DNA of 52,300 nt from Phycisphaerales bacterium Planc_01 (GCA_001603075.1 LVBB01000030.1:1-52300), one strand, 5' to 3'. Positions 7,521 through 15,470 are shown, counted from the stretch's first letter. The notes: generated by a model not told the origin, from the sequence alone. Numbers and translations: made by a program.

Positions 7521-8534
7521 TCACACCTCTTCTCGCAGAGCGATCCGGCCGCTCGCCTCGATCGTCACCGGCAGAATCCCGGGCTTCTCGAACACCGGGC
7601 CATTGAAGATCGTGGACCACCATTTGCCCGCCGTGTCCTGGAAGAACATGTTGTGCCCCCCGTACGGAATCGCCGGATAGCGGGCGCTGTATGGGCCGTA
7701 GATGTTCTTCGATGTCGCGGCCCAGCAGGTGTACTTGCCGTCCCAATGGTCGGAGGCCGTCAGCACGTACGTGTCGGCGATCTTCAAGAGGAACACCCCT
7801 TCATAGCCGATGTGGTCAAACGAGTTCGGGCCGTGGATCTTCGCGCACAGGTCTGAATGATGCGTCGGATCGGGGTCCGGCACAGCGATTCTGAGCTTGC
7901 GTCCTGGCTCGGCGGGCCCACTCAGGTCAGGCTTCATCCGGCGAATCTTTCCGCAATGCCAGACGAAGTAGACCGTGCCATCGTCGTCCTCGAATAGCGA
8001 CGCGTCGATTTCGTCGCCCAGCCGCTCTTCCGGCGAGACATCGACATACGGCCCCTCGGGCCGGCCAGTCACGCTCCGGAGCAGGCCGGAACCGGAGTCC
8101 TTGAAGTCGTCCGTGTAAGTCGGCATGCTGTACGTCAGCCAGAACGTGCCCTTCTTGTAGTGCACCTCCGGCGCCCACAGCGGACGGCCCGCCGCCTGGT
8201 ACTTCCGGTGCCAGGGGCTGTCACCATAGCGCCACTCGAAATCCAGCCTCTCCCACGCGGCCAGATCCTTCGACTTCCAGAGCCGGATGCAGTTCTGCCC
8301 CGCCGTCGTGCCGGTGAGGTAGTAGGTCTCGTCCGGGCCCAGGCAAATAGAGGGATCGCGCATGTACTCGTCGAACAGCAGCCGCACGGCCTTGTCCAGC
8401 CTCCGCATCGACTCGGACATCTGGAGCGACACCACACCACCGCCGGCCGACTCGTGGCCCGCACCGCTCCAGCCCAACCCTGCCGCCGCCAATGCGGCCC
8501 CACAACCCACCTTCAACGCTTCGCGTCGATTCAT
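7521..8534 (-). CDS. Tat-exported GH43-like glycoside hydrolase
   Basis: ATG at 8534 follows GGAG by seven bases and opens with a twin-arginine signal (NRREALKVGCGAALAAAGLG). The 337-residue product is a five-bladed beta-propeller of the GH43 type, which mostly removes arabinose or xylose units. The catalytic elements can be placed: general base Asp in MRDPSICLGPDETYYLTG, the pKa-setting Asp in DEIDASLFEDDDGTVYFVW and the general acid Glu in IGYEGVFLLK. Other propeller marks are LWAPEVHYKKGTFWLTYS and PYGGHNMFFQD. The frame stays open 80 codons upstream, but that part is Arg-rich and overlaps repeats. It has no close operon partner; a promoter module lies at 8811-8839. Confidence 0.88.
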   Translation of the reverse strand: MNRREALKVGCGAALAAAGLGWSGAGHESAGGGVVSLQMSESMRRLDKAVRLLFDEYMRDPSICLGPDETYYLTGTTAGQNCIRLWKSKDLAAWERLDFEWRYGDSPWHRKYQAAGRPLWAPEVHYKKGTFWLTYSMPTYTDDFKDSGSGLLRSVTGRPEGPYVDVSPEERLGDEIDASLFEDDDGTVYFVWHCGKIRRMKPDLSGPAEPGRKLRIAVPDPDPTHHSDLCAKIHGPNSFDHIGYEGVFLLKIADTYVLTASDHWDGKYTCWAATSKNIYGPYSARYPAIPYGGHNMFFQDTAGKWWSTIFNGPVFEKPGILPVTIEASGRIALREEV

Positions 8535-8710
8535 ATCTTGACTCCTACCCCCAGGACGGCTGCCCGGATGGATGCGGACACTCAGGGTCGGCCCCCTCGA
8601 AGTCCCGGGCGCCTGTCCCTCGTATACGCACCCCCGCAACCGCCAACTTCTATTGTAAGGGTTGACACCCTTCTTTCCCCGAAATTCATCCTTGCCCGCC
8701 TGAAGAAACC

Positions 8711-8755
8711 GGGGTCCGTCCCCTATAAGACGCGGGGTCCGTCCCCTATAAGACG
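8711..8755. repeat. Tandem 22-bp repeat
   Basis: GGGGTCCGTCCCCTATAAGACG occurs at 8711-8732 and again at 8734-8755. It contains the short palindrome GGGGTCCGTCCCC. Confidence 0.8.
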
Positions 8756-8807
8756 TCTCGCGTCCTCGCTGCACGCCGAGGCGCTTCTGCGGCCGGGGCT
8801 CGCTGGG

Positions 8808-8863
8808 GAGATTATCGGCGAGGGATGGAGGCCGGGCAAGGAAAAAATGCGGCCGGGGGCCGT
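8808..8863. repeat. Family-E repeat, second copy
   Basis: Reverse-oriented near-copy of 595-650; includes the promoter at 8811-8839 and the conserved block upstream of its -35. Confidence 0.65.
8811..8839 (-). promoter_or_regulatory. Promoter within the family-E repeat, pointing to the GH43 gene
   Basis: Minus strand: TTGCCC (8839-8834), 17 nt, GATAAT (8816-8811). If used for the gene starting at 8534, the leader would be about 270 nt and would include the tandem repeat. Confidence 0.45.
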
Positions 8864-9071
8864 TTCACTCGCCGCTCGCTGGCGCAGGCAAGAAGACACG
8901 GAATGTGAGCGGAACACCGCCTTTGGACCTGCCCGCCGACAGGGCCAACGCCGGCGGGCCGCTCCTATCTCGTACCTTCTTAGCCAGCCCGCCCGGGCGA
9001 GCCGGTGGCCGTGGTGTATGAATTTACGGTGAACTGGAGTTGGCTCTACGACATCCTCGGGCTGCTCGGCC

Positions 9072-9236
9072 TACTTCGGAGGTCTGTACCGCCACCACCG
9101 CAGCCGCGGCAAGCAGGCGAACACGGCGATCACGATTGTGGCCCGACGGATGTGCCGGATTGCGTACCAGTTGTTGACGGAAAACCCAATGTACAAGGAG
9201 CTTCCCTCTTCCCCGGCGGCTCTCCGTAAGGGGTGA
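9072..9236 (+). pseudogene. C-terminal remnant of an IS110-type transposase
   Basis: Frame 9072-9236 reads YFGGLYRHHRSRGKQANTAI followed by TIVARRMCRIAYQLLTENPM and ends KELPSSPAALRKG-stop. This matches the tail of IS110/IS116/IS902 transposases, where a short FY-x-RL-x-x-RGK stretch precedes the helix with VARK/R. Upstream, the frame loses the family pattern, and no DEDD catalytic part or IS ends were found. It is the decayed end of an insertion sequence. The call rests on motif memory only. Confidence 0.5.
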
Positions 9237-9562
9237 CGGCAAGCGTCTTGGGTCAGTTTAGCGGGCCGGGGATCTGACCGTTCGTGTGTCGGTGAGCGAC
9301 GGAGAGAAGACTGATTTTGAATCGTTCGAGCTGACGAGAATAAAGGGAACCCATAAGCGGAACGCTTGGCAATGCCTTTCAGAGAAGCCCTTTCGACAAT
9401 CATCAGGGGACGGCAGGCCTGAGAACAGACGACGCCAGAACAGCCCAGTACCCTCGGATACCCAGCCGGCAAGTCGTCTTTGGTTTCCCGAGGGACAGAT
9501 CCCGTGTTCTGCATACGAACGGGGTCCGACCAGGCCATTCGCCGGATCGTTGCGTCGGCCGC
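9237..9562. other. Intergenic stretch without a recognised gene
   Basis: Open frames exist on both strands (9286-9588 plus, 9258-9596 minus), but neither has a ribosome site, a known motif or protein-like composition. It may be flanking debris of the IS110 remnant. Confidence 0.4.
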
Positions 9563-9591
9563 TTGCACAGGGCGGGGGTGTGGTGTAGTCT
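9563..9591 (+). promoter_or_regulatory. Promoter of the yjbQ-type gene
   Basis: TTGCAC (9563-9568), 17 nt, TAGTCT (9586-9591), ending 21 bp before the GTG start at 9613. Confidence 0.5.
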
Positions 9592-9612
9592 GTCACGGCA
9601 GGAACAGGATCT

Positions 9613-10050
9613 GTGAAAGGGTGTGCTGTGGCCGTGAGAACCGAGGAGATTCAGGTTGCCACGCGTGGGAACAACCACGTGATCGACATCACCGCTGAGG
9701 TGGCGCGGGCGGTGGGCGGGTCGGGCGTTCACGACGGGGTCGTGACGGTGTTCCACGTGGGCTCGACGGGCGGGATTACGACGACGGAGTTCGAGCCGGG
9801 ACTGGCCGAGCACGACATCGAAGCGGCGTTCGAGAAGATCGCGCCGGCCGACGGGCGCTACGTGCACGAGCAGACCTGGCACGACGACAACGGGCACTCG
9901 CACGTTCGCGCGTCGCTTCTGGGTCCATCGCTGAGCGTGCCGTTCGTCGCGGGCCGGCTGACGCTGGGGACCTGGCAGCAGATTATCCTGGTCGACTTCG
10001 ACACCCGGGCGCGGACGCGCACGGTGATCTGTCAGATCGTGGGCGAATAG
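9613..10050 (+). CDS. yjbQ: YjbQ/UPF0047 family protein
   Basis: The 145-residue protein matches the UPF0047/YjbQ family over its whole length. Members are small trimeric proteins with conserved His residues; some show weak thiamine-phosphate synthase activity. The signature GHSHVRASLLGPSLSVPFVA lies at about 95-114, followed by LTLGTWQQIILVDFDTRAR. Earlier parts also fit: VIDITAEVARAV, then VFHVGSTGGITTTE and EQTWHDDNGHSH. The start is GTG 9613; GTG 9628 and 9634 are in frame and could be used instead. It appears to be a single-gene unit, and nothing nearby explains its role. Confidence 0.9.
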   Translation: MKGCAVAVRTEEIQVATRGNNHVIDITAEVARAVGGSGVHDGVVTVFHVGSTGGITTTEFEPGLAEHDIEAAFEKIAPADGRYVHEQTWHDDNGHSHVRASLLGPSLSVPFVAGRLTLGTWQQIILVDFDTRARTRTVICQIVGE

Positions 10051-10068
10051 CGTCGACAACCGGCGCGG

Positions 10069-10273
10069 GCCTTCCTACGATGCTCCGTCACCGCAGGAAG
10101 GCTGGCGTGTACACCACCACTCCTCAGGAACGCACAGGGCCTGCGAAACTCCCCTGCCGACAAGCCCCGTTCCACCTCCCTGCCGGGACGCCGGTGTTGT
10201 TCTGTCACGCCGAGGCCTGACCACCGCGCCCGTTTCCGTGCGTTCGTGACGGCCGTGTCCGCCTGTGGCGGAC
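10069..10273. terminator. Hairpins between convergent genes
   Basis: Two hairpins: CCTTCCT (about 10070-10076) with AGGAAGG (about 10085-10091 region), and GTCCGCC-TGT-GGCGGAC (10257-10273). They may end transcription of the yjbQ-type gene and, from the other side, the zinc-ribbon gene. No T-runs. The rest of 10051-10328 holds no gene. Confidence 0.35.
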
Positions 10274-10328
10274 GCCGGCTCTTACACGCCGAACCAACCA
10301 CGCCGATATCGTCGATTGCGGCGGCGGC

Positions 10329-10526
10329 TCAGAGATCGCAGACCGGCATCCGGGCCAGCCATCGCTCGTCGCAACCGCTCTCGCCGCATTCATACCAGAT
10401 GTAGAGATACCCCCCTTCCACGACGCGGTCGGCCTCGATCATGGCCTCGCCGCACCTCGGACACAGGCGCGCACGAGCGGCCTGCTGGGGTCGCCGTCCG
10501 ACATCTTGCGGGTATGTGGTATCCAT
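10329..10526 (-). CDS. Small zinc-ribbon protein
   Basis: From ATG 10526 the product has 65 residues: a polar N-terminus of about 20 residues, then CPRCGEAMIEADRVVEGGYL and YECGESGCDERW. The two cysteine groups (CPRC and C-x4-C) are consistent with one zinc ribbon. No family was recognised. AGGA lies close to the ATG (two bases) and GAG lies nine bases away. An upstream ATG (10595) is in frame but the extension is low in complexity. It could be a regulatory or adaptor protein. Confidence comes from the Cys pattern and a possible promoter, not from a known homologue. Confidence 0.55.
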   Translation of the reverse strand: MDTTYPQDVGRRPQQAARARLCPRCGEAMIEADRVVEGGYLYIWYECGESGCDERWLARMPVCDL

Positions 10527-10542
10527 CGTCCTGTTCTCGCTA

Positions 10543-10570
10543 CCGATACGCTCCGGCCCGCTCGCGGCAA
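10543..10570 (-). promoter_or_regulatory. Possible promoter of the zinc-ribbon gene
   Basis: TTGCCG (10570-10565), 16 nt, TATCGG (10548-10543). Weaker -10 than most promoters in the window. Confidence 0.35.
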
Positions 10571-10744
10571 CACGCGCGACAGCCTCGGCGCTCATATGGA
10601 GGATCGATCCTACCAACCGAATTGGGGTTACTATAGGAGTGCTGTACGCGAAATGCCAGCAGGATTTTCCTCGTATCGGCGGCCGCGATGCGGCGGACCG
10701 CTTAAGGCCTTGCGGATTCGTCCCTTACGCCGATGGCCCGTGCG

Positions 10745-11686
10745 CTATTTTTCTTTCAGCGCCGCGAGAATCTCGTTTGAGACGGCAAACGCGGTGCCGT
10801 GACGCAGCCCTCTGGGGAACGAGAGCATCTCGGTGATGGGCTCCCACTGGACGAGGTCCTTGGAGCGGGCGCCCTCCATGCGGCCTCGCGTGTAGGCGTC
10901 GTAATAGACGTACCAGCAGTCGCCGATCTTCAACGCGGTGGGGCCTTCGACCCAGTCGGGCGAGAACGGCGGCGACGAAGGACCGTAGGGCCCTTCCGCT
11001 CTCGCGGCGGTGGCGATGCGAATGTTCTTCTTCGCGACAGGCGCCTTCGTCTCGTCCTTGATGAACATGACGTACCGGTCGCCGTCCTGGACGATCGTCG
11101 CGTCGATCGCGTTGAATCCGTCGTCGTAGAACAGCTTCGCGTCGCTGAATGTCACGAAGTCGCGCGTCGTGACGTAGTAGATGCGATGGTTCAGCACCTT
11201 GCCGTCGCCGCGGTCGCCGTCGACGCGCTCGGTGTCGGGGAAGCGGCCGGGGATCGTCGTCGCCCAGAAGATCAGATACGCGCCCGTCGGCGCATCGTAG
11301 TAGATCTCCGGGGCCCAGCAGTTGACGGCCTCGGACTCGTGGGCCATCACCTCGATCCACTTCTGCTCGGACCAGTGGATCAGGTCTCTGGAGTGGGCCA
11401 GGCCGATGCCCTTGTCCCACCAGCCGCTGGTCCAGACCATGTGGAACGTCCCGTCGGGGCCCTGGCAGATGCACGGATCGCGCATGAGCTTCGTGCCGAC
11501 CTGCGGCGTCAGGAACGAGCGGTCGTCGTTCAGCGCGGTCCAGGCGAGGCCGTCGTGACTGTACGCCAGGTGCAGTCCGTCCTCGCCGTTGCCCTTGAAG
11601 TAACTGAACAGATACGGCTGGCCCACCGCCGCCTGCGCCAGCACTGCCGCCGTCACCACCGCCAGAATCGTCCGTCGCATCATCAT
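10745..11686 (-). CDS. Exported GH43-like beta-propeller hydrolase
   Basis: Three ATGs follow one another (11686, 11683, 11680); the last has the best spacing to AGG, so the true start may be 11680. A signal peptide follows (RRTILAVVTAAVLAQAAVG). The 313-residue product has the GH43-type propeller: GTKLMRDPCICQGPDGTFHM carries the base Asp, FNAIDATIVQDGDRYVMFIK the second Asp and DWVEGPTALKIGDCWYVYYD the acid Glu. NCWAPEIYYDAPTGAYLIFW is the usual second blade. Such proteins usually remove arabinose, xylose or galactose. It differs clearly from the Tat-exported relative at 7521. A promoter stands at 11733-11761. Confidence 0.82.
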   Translation of the reverse strand: MMMRRTILAVVTAAVLAQAAVGQPYLFSYFKGNGEDGLHLAYSHDGLAWTALNDDRSFLTPQVGTKLMRDPCICQGPDGTFHMVWTSGWWDKGIGLAHSRDLIHWSEQKWIEVMAHESEAVNCWAPEIYYDAPTGAYLIFWATTIPGRFPDTERVDGDRGDGKVLNHRIYYVTTRDFVTFSDAKLFYDDGFNAIDATIVQDGDRYVMFIKDETKAPVAKKNIRIATAARAEGPYGPSSPPFSPDWVEGPTALKIGDCWYVYYDAYTRGRMEGARSKDLVQWEPITEMLSFPRGLRHGTAFAVSNEILAALKEK

Positions 11687-11732
11687 CCTGCCTTTCATCA
11701 CGGGTTCGAAACGCCAGGGTCCCAACGCCCCC

Positions 11733-11761
11733 ATCGTACCGTCCCGCCGGACCGGCCGCAA
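11733..11761 (-). promoter_or_regulatory. Promoter of the second GH43-like gene
   Basis: TTGCGG (11761-11756), 17 nt, TACGAT (11738-11733). Confidence 0.5.
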
Positions 11762-11789
11762 CCGCCTCGTCGCTCGTGCGAGCGGTGCG

Positions 11790-12085
11790 TCCCGGCGCAG
11801 CAGGCGGGAGACCGCAGGCGGGAGACCAGAGCTTCACACTTCACACTTCACACTCCTTCCCTTCCGCATGGGCTCAAGCCCTCCTACGCCTGGGACCTTT
11901 GTTGTCATGCGGAGCGGAGCGCTCCCCTCTCTTGTCACCCCGAGCGGAGCAGAGCGGAGTCGAGGGGTCTGGCCATAGCCGGCACGTGCGCTGGGTTCGC
12001 AGCCGGATTCCTCCGCTGCGGGCCGCCCGTTCGACTTCGCTCAGGGCAAGCTCTGCGGCAGTCCTCCGGTCGGAACGACAATCGG
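11790..12085. repeat. Cluster of dispersed repeats
   Basis: No gene. In order: GGCGGGAGACC twice (about 11802-11826), tandem TTCACAC units (11832-11853), a family-C repeat (11862-11888), and a long imperfect copy of the GTC-A-CC-GAGCGGAG family (about 11905-12085) related to the interior of the elements at 13127 and 23274. Confidence 0.6.
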
Positions 12086-12098
12086 TGGCGCGTTCATC

Positions 12099-12989
12099 TC
12101 AGTAGTCCTTGAACTTGCGCATCCATTCGGGCCAGTCTTCGGGTTGGACGCCGCCGGCTCTGGTCCAGGGACCGGCCCGGTCGAAGTCGGATGCCCAGCG
12201 AAGCGTCCAGAGTTCCTTGAGGCCCACTTTGCGGACGGACCAGTCGAGGAAGATGCCGTTGGTCTGCTTGCCGTGCCGATCTATGAGGAACGCGTTCAGG
12301 CCCAGACCCTGGCCGTTACCTGTATTGGCCTGCGGGCCGAACATGGAAACGGATATGCTTCTGGTGGACATCGGCATGGTCGCATCCAACATGACAGGGA
12401 TGCTCGCATGGTCTCGCACCGACAGTGTGTTGAAGGTGGGCGTTCGCGTGAACGGCAGCAAGGGGAAGGGATCGACGCGAAACCCGCAGAACAGGCTGTG
12501 GTTGTACCCGTAACTGCCCACAAACGGCGGCTCCGGCGTGAGAATCTGCCAGGCGTCGGTGGACGATCCGACCTCCCCGGTGAGCTGCCACGCACCCTTG
12601 TCCGACGAAAACGAGGCCCGGAAGGTGCCGTTGAACGCAGGCTGGGTGGCCATGGGGCACAGGGCGATCCGCCTTGTGTGGAAGCCGTGGAACGCCGCAT
12701 GGTTTCCGTTGGGGTCGCTGTCGCCGACCAACGTCCCGCGTAACATCCACAGACCCAGGTTGCCGCCCATATCGGCGGGAAGGCAGCCATCATGGGCCTG
12801 GGTGTAGGCGGCCAGCGTCATGGCCCACTGGCGCAGGTTGGACTGACACAGCACGGTCCGGGCCTGGTTCCGCGCCCCCTGGAACGCCGGGATCGCCAGC
12901 CCCAGCAGCAGCGCGATCACCGCGATGACCACCAACAACTCGACCAGTGTGAATGCCCGCTCGATTCCGCGTCGCTTTCTCGCGCTCAT
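12099..12989 (-). CDS. Prepilin-type (pseudopilin) protein
   Basis: The 296-residue protein has the class III/type IV prepilin leader: a short basic stretch, then the cleavage and methylation site AFTLVELLVVIAVIALLLGL at about 12-31, which forms the membrane helix used in type II secretion or type IV pilus filaments. The large C-terminal domain ends with DRHGKQTNGIFLDWSVRKVG, then WTLRWASDF and WPEWMRKFKDY, a pattern common in planctomycetes, where dozens of such genes occur per genome. GGA stands seven bases before the ATG. It is a single-gene unit with a strong promoter at 13073-13100. Whether it is a structural pilin or an accessory pseudopilin cannot be told. Confidence 0.9.
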   Translation of the reverse strand: MSARKRRGIERAFTLVELLVVIAVIALLLGLAIPAFQGARNQARTVLCQSNLRQWAMTLAAYTQAHDGCLPADMGGNLGLWMLRGTLVGDSDPNGNHAAFHGFHTRRIALCPMATQPAFNGTFRASFSSDKGAWQLTGEVGSSTDAWQILTPEPPFVGSYGYNHSLFCGFRVDPFPLLPFTRTPTFNTLSVRDHASIPVMLDATMPMSTRSISVSMFGPQANTGNGQGLGLNAFLIDRHGKQTNGIFLDWSVRKVGLKELWTLRWASDFDRAGPWTRAGGVQPEDWPEWMRKFKDY

Positions 12990-13072
12990 GGCTTCCGCCG
13001 TCCTTCCGGCACCAAAGAACTCTGGTGCCCATACCGCCCCCCCCTCTCAGGGGCGCCCACCACCTATCTGCT

Positions 13073-13100
13073 ATTATCGCCCCGGCGGCGGGCTTGTCAA
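13073..13100 (-). promoter_or_regulatory. Strong promoter of the pseudopilin gene
   Basis: Perfect TTGACA (13100-13095), 16 nt, GATAAT (13078-13073). It is the only -35 in the window with full consensus. Confidence 0.65.
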
Positions 13101-13126
13101 GCGAAAAGCCGACGCGATTCTTTGTC

Positions 13127-13342
13127 GGGTGCAGTACGCGCGTGTAGGTAGGTTCCTGCCAGGTCCAGGAGGAGGTCTTGTCATTTCGACCAAGGGCGAA
13201 GCCCGCACGGAGAAATCTGGTCGAGGATACGGCAATGTCCCATTCGCAGCCAGATTCCTCCACTGCGCTGCGCTCCGGTCGGAATGACAAAGTCGATTGT
13301 AGCACCCCCGTGAAGATCTACCTGCAAACGTGAAGTGCACCC
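13127..13342. repeat. 216-bp element with terminal inverted repeats
   Basis: The ends (GGGTGCAGTACGCGCGTGTA at 13127-13146 and the reverse complement of CTACCTGCAAACGTGAAGTG plus CACCC ending at 13342) are imperfect inverted repeats of about 25 bp. The interior is itself an imperfect palindrome: TTGTCATTTCGACC near 13179 pairs with GGTCGGAATGACAA near 13277. A 255-bp relative lies at 23274-23528. No coding capacity. It looks like a small non-autonomous mobile element or a folded repeat. Confidence 0.7.
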
Positions 13343-13434
13343 CTCTTTGTCGCACGCCCCCATCATGTATGGCGGGGACGCACGAGCTGCGGATATGCCC
13401 TCGCGAGCACACTACAAACGGGCGATGCAGGGCA

Positions 13435-13463
13435 TTGCGGCGCGGGGCGTTCGGCGGTATAGA
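13435..13463 (+). promoter_or_regulatory. Promoter of the aldolase gene
   Basis: TTGCGG (13435-13440), 17 nt, TATAGA (13458-13463), about 40 bp before the start codon. Confidence 0.55.
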
Positions 13464-13503
13464 GAACGGGCAGATTTCGAAAACGCAATGCAAAGGACCG
13501 ATG

Positions 13504-14811
13504 ATGAAGTATGAATACCTCCATCCGCGTGACGAGCTGGTGCTGACGATGCAGCGGATCTACCGGTACAAGATGACGACGACCTCGGGCGGCAACCTGT
13601 CGATTCTCGACGAGAACGGCGACATCTGGATCACGCCGACGGGCGTGGACAAGGGGACGCTGACCGCCAACGACATCGTGTGCGTGCGTGCGGACGGGCG
13701 GGTCGAGGGGCTGCACCGGCCGAGTTCGGAGTACCCGTTCCACAAGGCGATCTACGCGATTCGGCCGGACCTCAAGGCCATCGTCCACGCGCACCCGATG
13801 GCGCTGGTGGCGTTCAGCATCGCGCACAAGGTGCCCGACACGCGGCTGTTCCACCAGGCGTGGCGGTCGAACGGGACGGTGGCGTTCGCGCCGTACGGCG
13901 TGCCGGGAAGCGAAGACCTCGGACGCAAGATCGCGCAGAAATACGCCGAGGGCTTCGACAGCGTCATCCTCGAAAATCACGGCGTCTGCTGCGGCGGGCA
14001 GAACCTCCAGAAGGCCTTCGGCAAGTTCGAGACGCTCGAGATGTGCTGCAAGGTGCTGATCAAGGCCCACGCGCTCGGCGAGCCAACGTACCTGACCGAC
14101 CAGCAGTTGCAGCTTCAGGGCAAGAGCGACGTGCGGCTCGATGCGTTCGAGTACGATTCGAGCATGATGACCATCCGCGAGAAGGAGCTGCGCAACCAGA
14201 TCTGCCGGTTCGTCGAGCGGGGCTATCGCCAGCGGCTGCTGACGATGACGACGGGGACGTTCTCGGCGCGGATCGACGCGGAGAAGTTTCTGATCACGCC
14301 ATACCCGCTCGACCGCCACGCCGTGCTGCCCGAGGAGATCGTGATGATCCGCAAGGGCAAGAAGGAGTTCGGCAAGCACCCCAGCCGGGCCGTTCTGTCG
14401 CACAAGGCGATCTACGACGCCCACCCCGACGTGATGGCAATCGCCAACGCCTGCCCGCTCAATGCGATGGCCTTCAGCGTCTGCCGCCAGACGATCGACA
14501 CGTATACGATCCCCGAAAGCTACGTCTTCGTGCGCGAGGTGGGTCTGCTGCCGTTCGAGACGGTGTACAACGACTTCGCCCGGCTGGCGCGGACGCTGAC
14601 GTTGCAGAGCCCGGCGGCGGTGCTGGCCAACAACGGCGTGATGGTCGTCGGCGACAGCGTGCTGGCGGCGTTCGACAAGCTCGAAGTGCTGGAGTGTTCG
14701 GCCGAGGCGGTGCTCGACGCCCAGCCCATCGGCGGCCACGTCGCGATGAGCCGGCAGATCATCGACGAACTGAGCGAGGCGTTCGGCCTGCAACCGCCGC
14801 CGCCCCAATGA
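13504..14811 (+). CDS. Duplicated class II aldolase/adducin protein with a degenerate second half
   Basis: ATG 13504 (or 13501) follows AAAGGA (13492-13497). The 435-residue protein holds two class II aldolase/adducin domains in tandem, about 1-215 and 216-430; single-domain members are near 220. Class II aldolases such as L-fuculose- and L-rhamnulose-phosphate aldolase hold Zn2+ with three His and use a Glu. The first half keeps these: SGGNLS, SSEYPFHKAIY, IVHAHPMA and LENHGV. The second half has TTGTFSARI, PSRAVLSHKAIY, ANACPLNA and LANNGV, so all three metal His are gone and it cannot be catalytic in the usual way. It may support dimer formation or bind ligand. A role in fucose or rhamnose breakdown fits the fucosidase nearby but is inference. 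Confidence 0.88.
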   Translation: MKYEYLHPRDELVLTMQRIYRYKMTTTSGGNLSILDENGDIWITPTGVDKGTLTANDIVCVRADGRVEGLHRPSSEYPFHKAIYAIRPDLKAIVHAHPMALVAFSIAHKVPDTRLFHQAWRSNGTVAFAPYGVPGSEDLGRKIAQKYAEGFDSVILENHGVCCGGQNLQKAFGKFETLEMCCKVLIKAHALGEPTYLTDQQLQLQGKSDVRLDAFEYDSSMMTIREKELRNQICRFVERGYRQRLLTMTTGTFSARIDAEKFLITPYPLDRHAVLPEEIVMIRKGKKEFGKHPSRAVLSHKAIYDAHPDVMAIANACPLNAMAFSVCRQTIDTYTIPESYVFVREVGLLPFETVYNDFARLARTLTLQSPAAVLANNGVMVVGDSVLAAFDKLEVLECSAEAVLDAQPIGGHVAMSRQIIDELSEAFGLQPPPPQ

Positions 14812-14842
14812 GGCGACCGTTCCGCACGGCGCATCGCAACGA

Positions 14843-15292
14843 CTACTGCGGTCGGCCGCCGCAGGCGCCCGGTGCGGCGCGTCGGGCCGGCGCGACCACC
14901 TGGATCAGGATCGTCCCGGTGCTGCTGAGCGGCTCGCCGGTACGCGGCTCGTCGGTGACGCGCACGACCGCGGCGACGATCTGGGGCCGCCTCGGCGTCC
15001 AGAGCAGCGTGTAGGAGTTGAGCTTGGGCTTGCTGTAGAGGCGCATCCCATCGGGTCCGTCGAGCAACTCGGCGCGGGCCGGATCGCCGTCCGGGTCGGA
15101 CCACGTCCGCGTGTGGTCGAGCGTCTGGCCGACCTCGATGCGCACCCAGCCGAGGAACTGCCCGACGACGAGACTCGGATCGAATTCGAAGGGACAGTCC
15201 TCGATCGCCGGCCGGTTCGCCTCGGCGGACGGCGCCCCCCCGCCGAGAAGCAGCGGCAGCACCACAATCGCAACAGCCAGCATGCGCACCAT
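14843..15292 (-). CDS. Small exported protein with an Ig-like fold
   Basis: From ATG 15292, preceded by AAGG, the product has 149 residues. A signal peptide covers about 1-26 (MLAVAIVVLPLLLGGGAPSA). The mature part is one beta-sandwich of Ig/cadherin-like type: GQTLDHTRTWSDPDGDPARA, then YTLLWTPRRPQIVAAVVRVT and GTILIQVVAPA. The DPDGD stretch is common in calcium-binding cadherin-like repeats. Such single-domain proteins are probably exported binding or adaptor modules. It stands alone, convergent with the aldolase gene. The open frame continues upstream without a start site or a sensible protein. Confidence 0.65.
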   Translation of the reverse strand: MVRMLAVAIVVLPLLLGGGAPSAEANRPAIEDCPFEFDPSLVVGQFLGWVRIEVGQTLDHTRTWSDPDGDPARAELLDGPDGMRLYSKPKLNSYTLLWTPRRPQIVAAVVRVTDEPRTGEPLSSTGTILIQVVAPARRAAPGACGGRPQ

Positions 15293-15340
15293 GGCCTTGT
15301 CCCTTTCACAGTGTCGATTCGACGCATCGGGTTCATGCCC

Positions 15341-15369
15341 CTGATACCGCACCCGCCGCATCGCGTCAA
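15341..15369 (-). promoter_or_regulatory. Promoter of the Ig-like protein gene
   Basis: TTGACG (15369-15364), 17 nt, TATCAG (15346-15341). Confidence 0.5.
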
Positions 15370-15387
15370 GACAATCCGCATCACCGG

Positions 15388-15415
15388 GCAAGGGCGATGC
15401 ATGCATCGCCCCTAC
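15388..15415. repeat. Family-B palindromic repeat
   Basis: GGGCGATGCATGCATCGCCC (15392-15411) is a perfect 20-bp palindrome followed by CTAC. A second copy with GAGGCATGCCTC centre is at 19239-19266. It lies between two divergent promoters. Confidence 0.75.
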
Positions 15416-15441
15416 GGGTGGCAGGCCACACTGTTGGCGGG

Positions 15442-15470
15442 TTGAAGGATGGATGGGCCGGCGGTAGAAT
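15442..15470 (+). promoter_or_regulatory. Promoter of the DUF3472 gene
   Basis: TTGAAG (15442-15447), 17 nt, TAGAAT (15465-15470). Confidence 0.6.

Larger units (their letters stand above)
8535..9071. other. Noncoding region with repeats
   Basis: Holds the direct repeat at 8711-8755 and a family-E repeat at 8808-8863. A few short open frames (e.g. 8723-8917) have no convincing features. Nothing else seen. Confidence 0.5.

Noticed and set aside
9258-9596. 112-codon minus and 100-codon plus frames near 9.4 kb
   Set aside because: No ribosome site, no recognised motif, overlapping each other on opposite strands.
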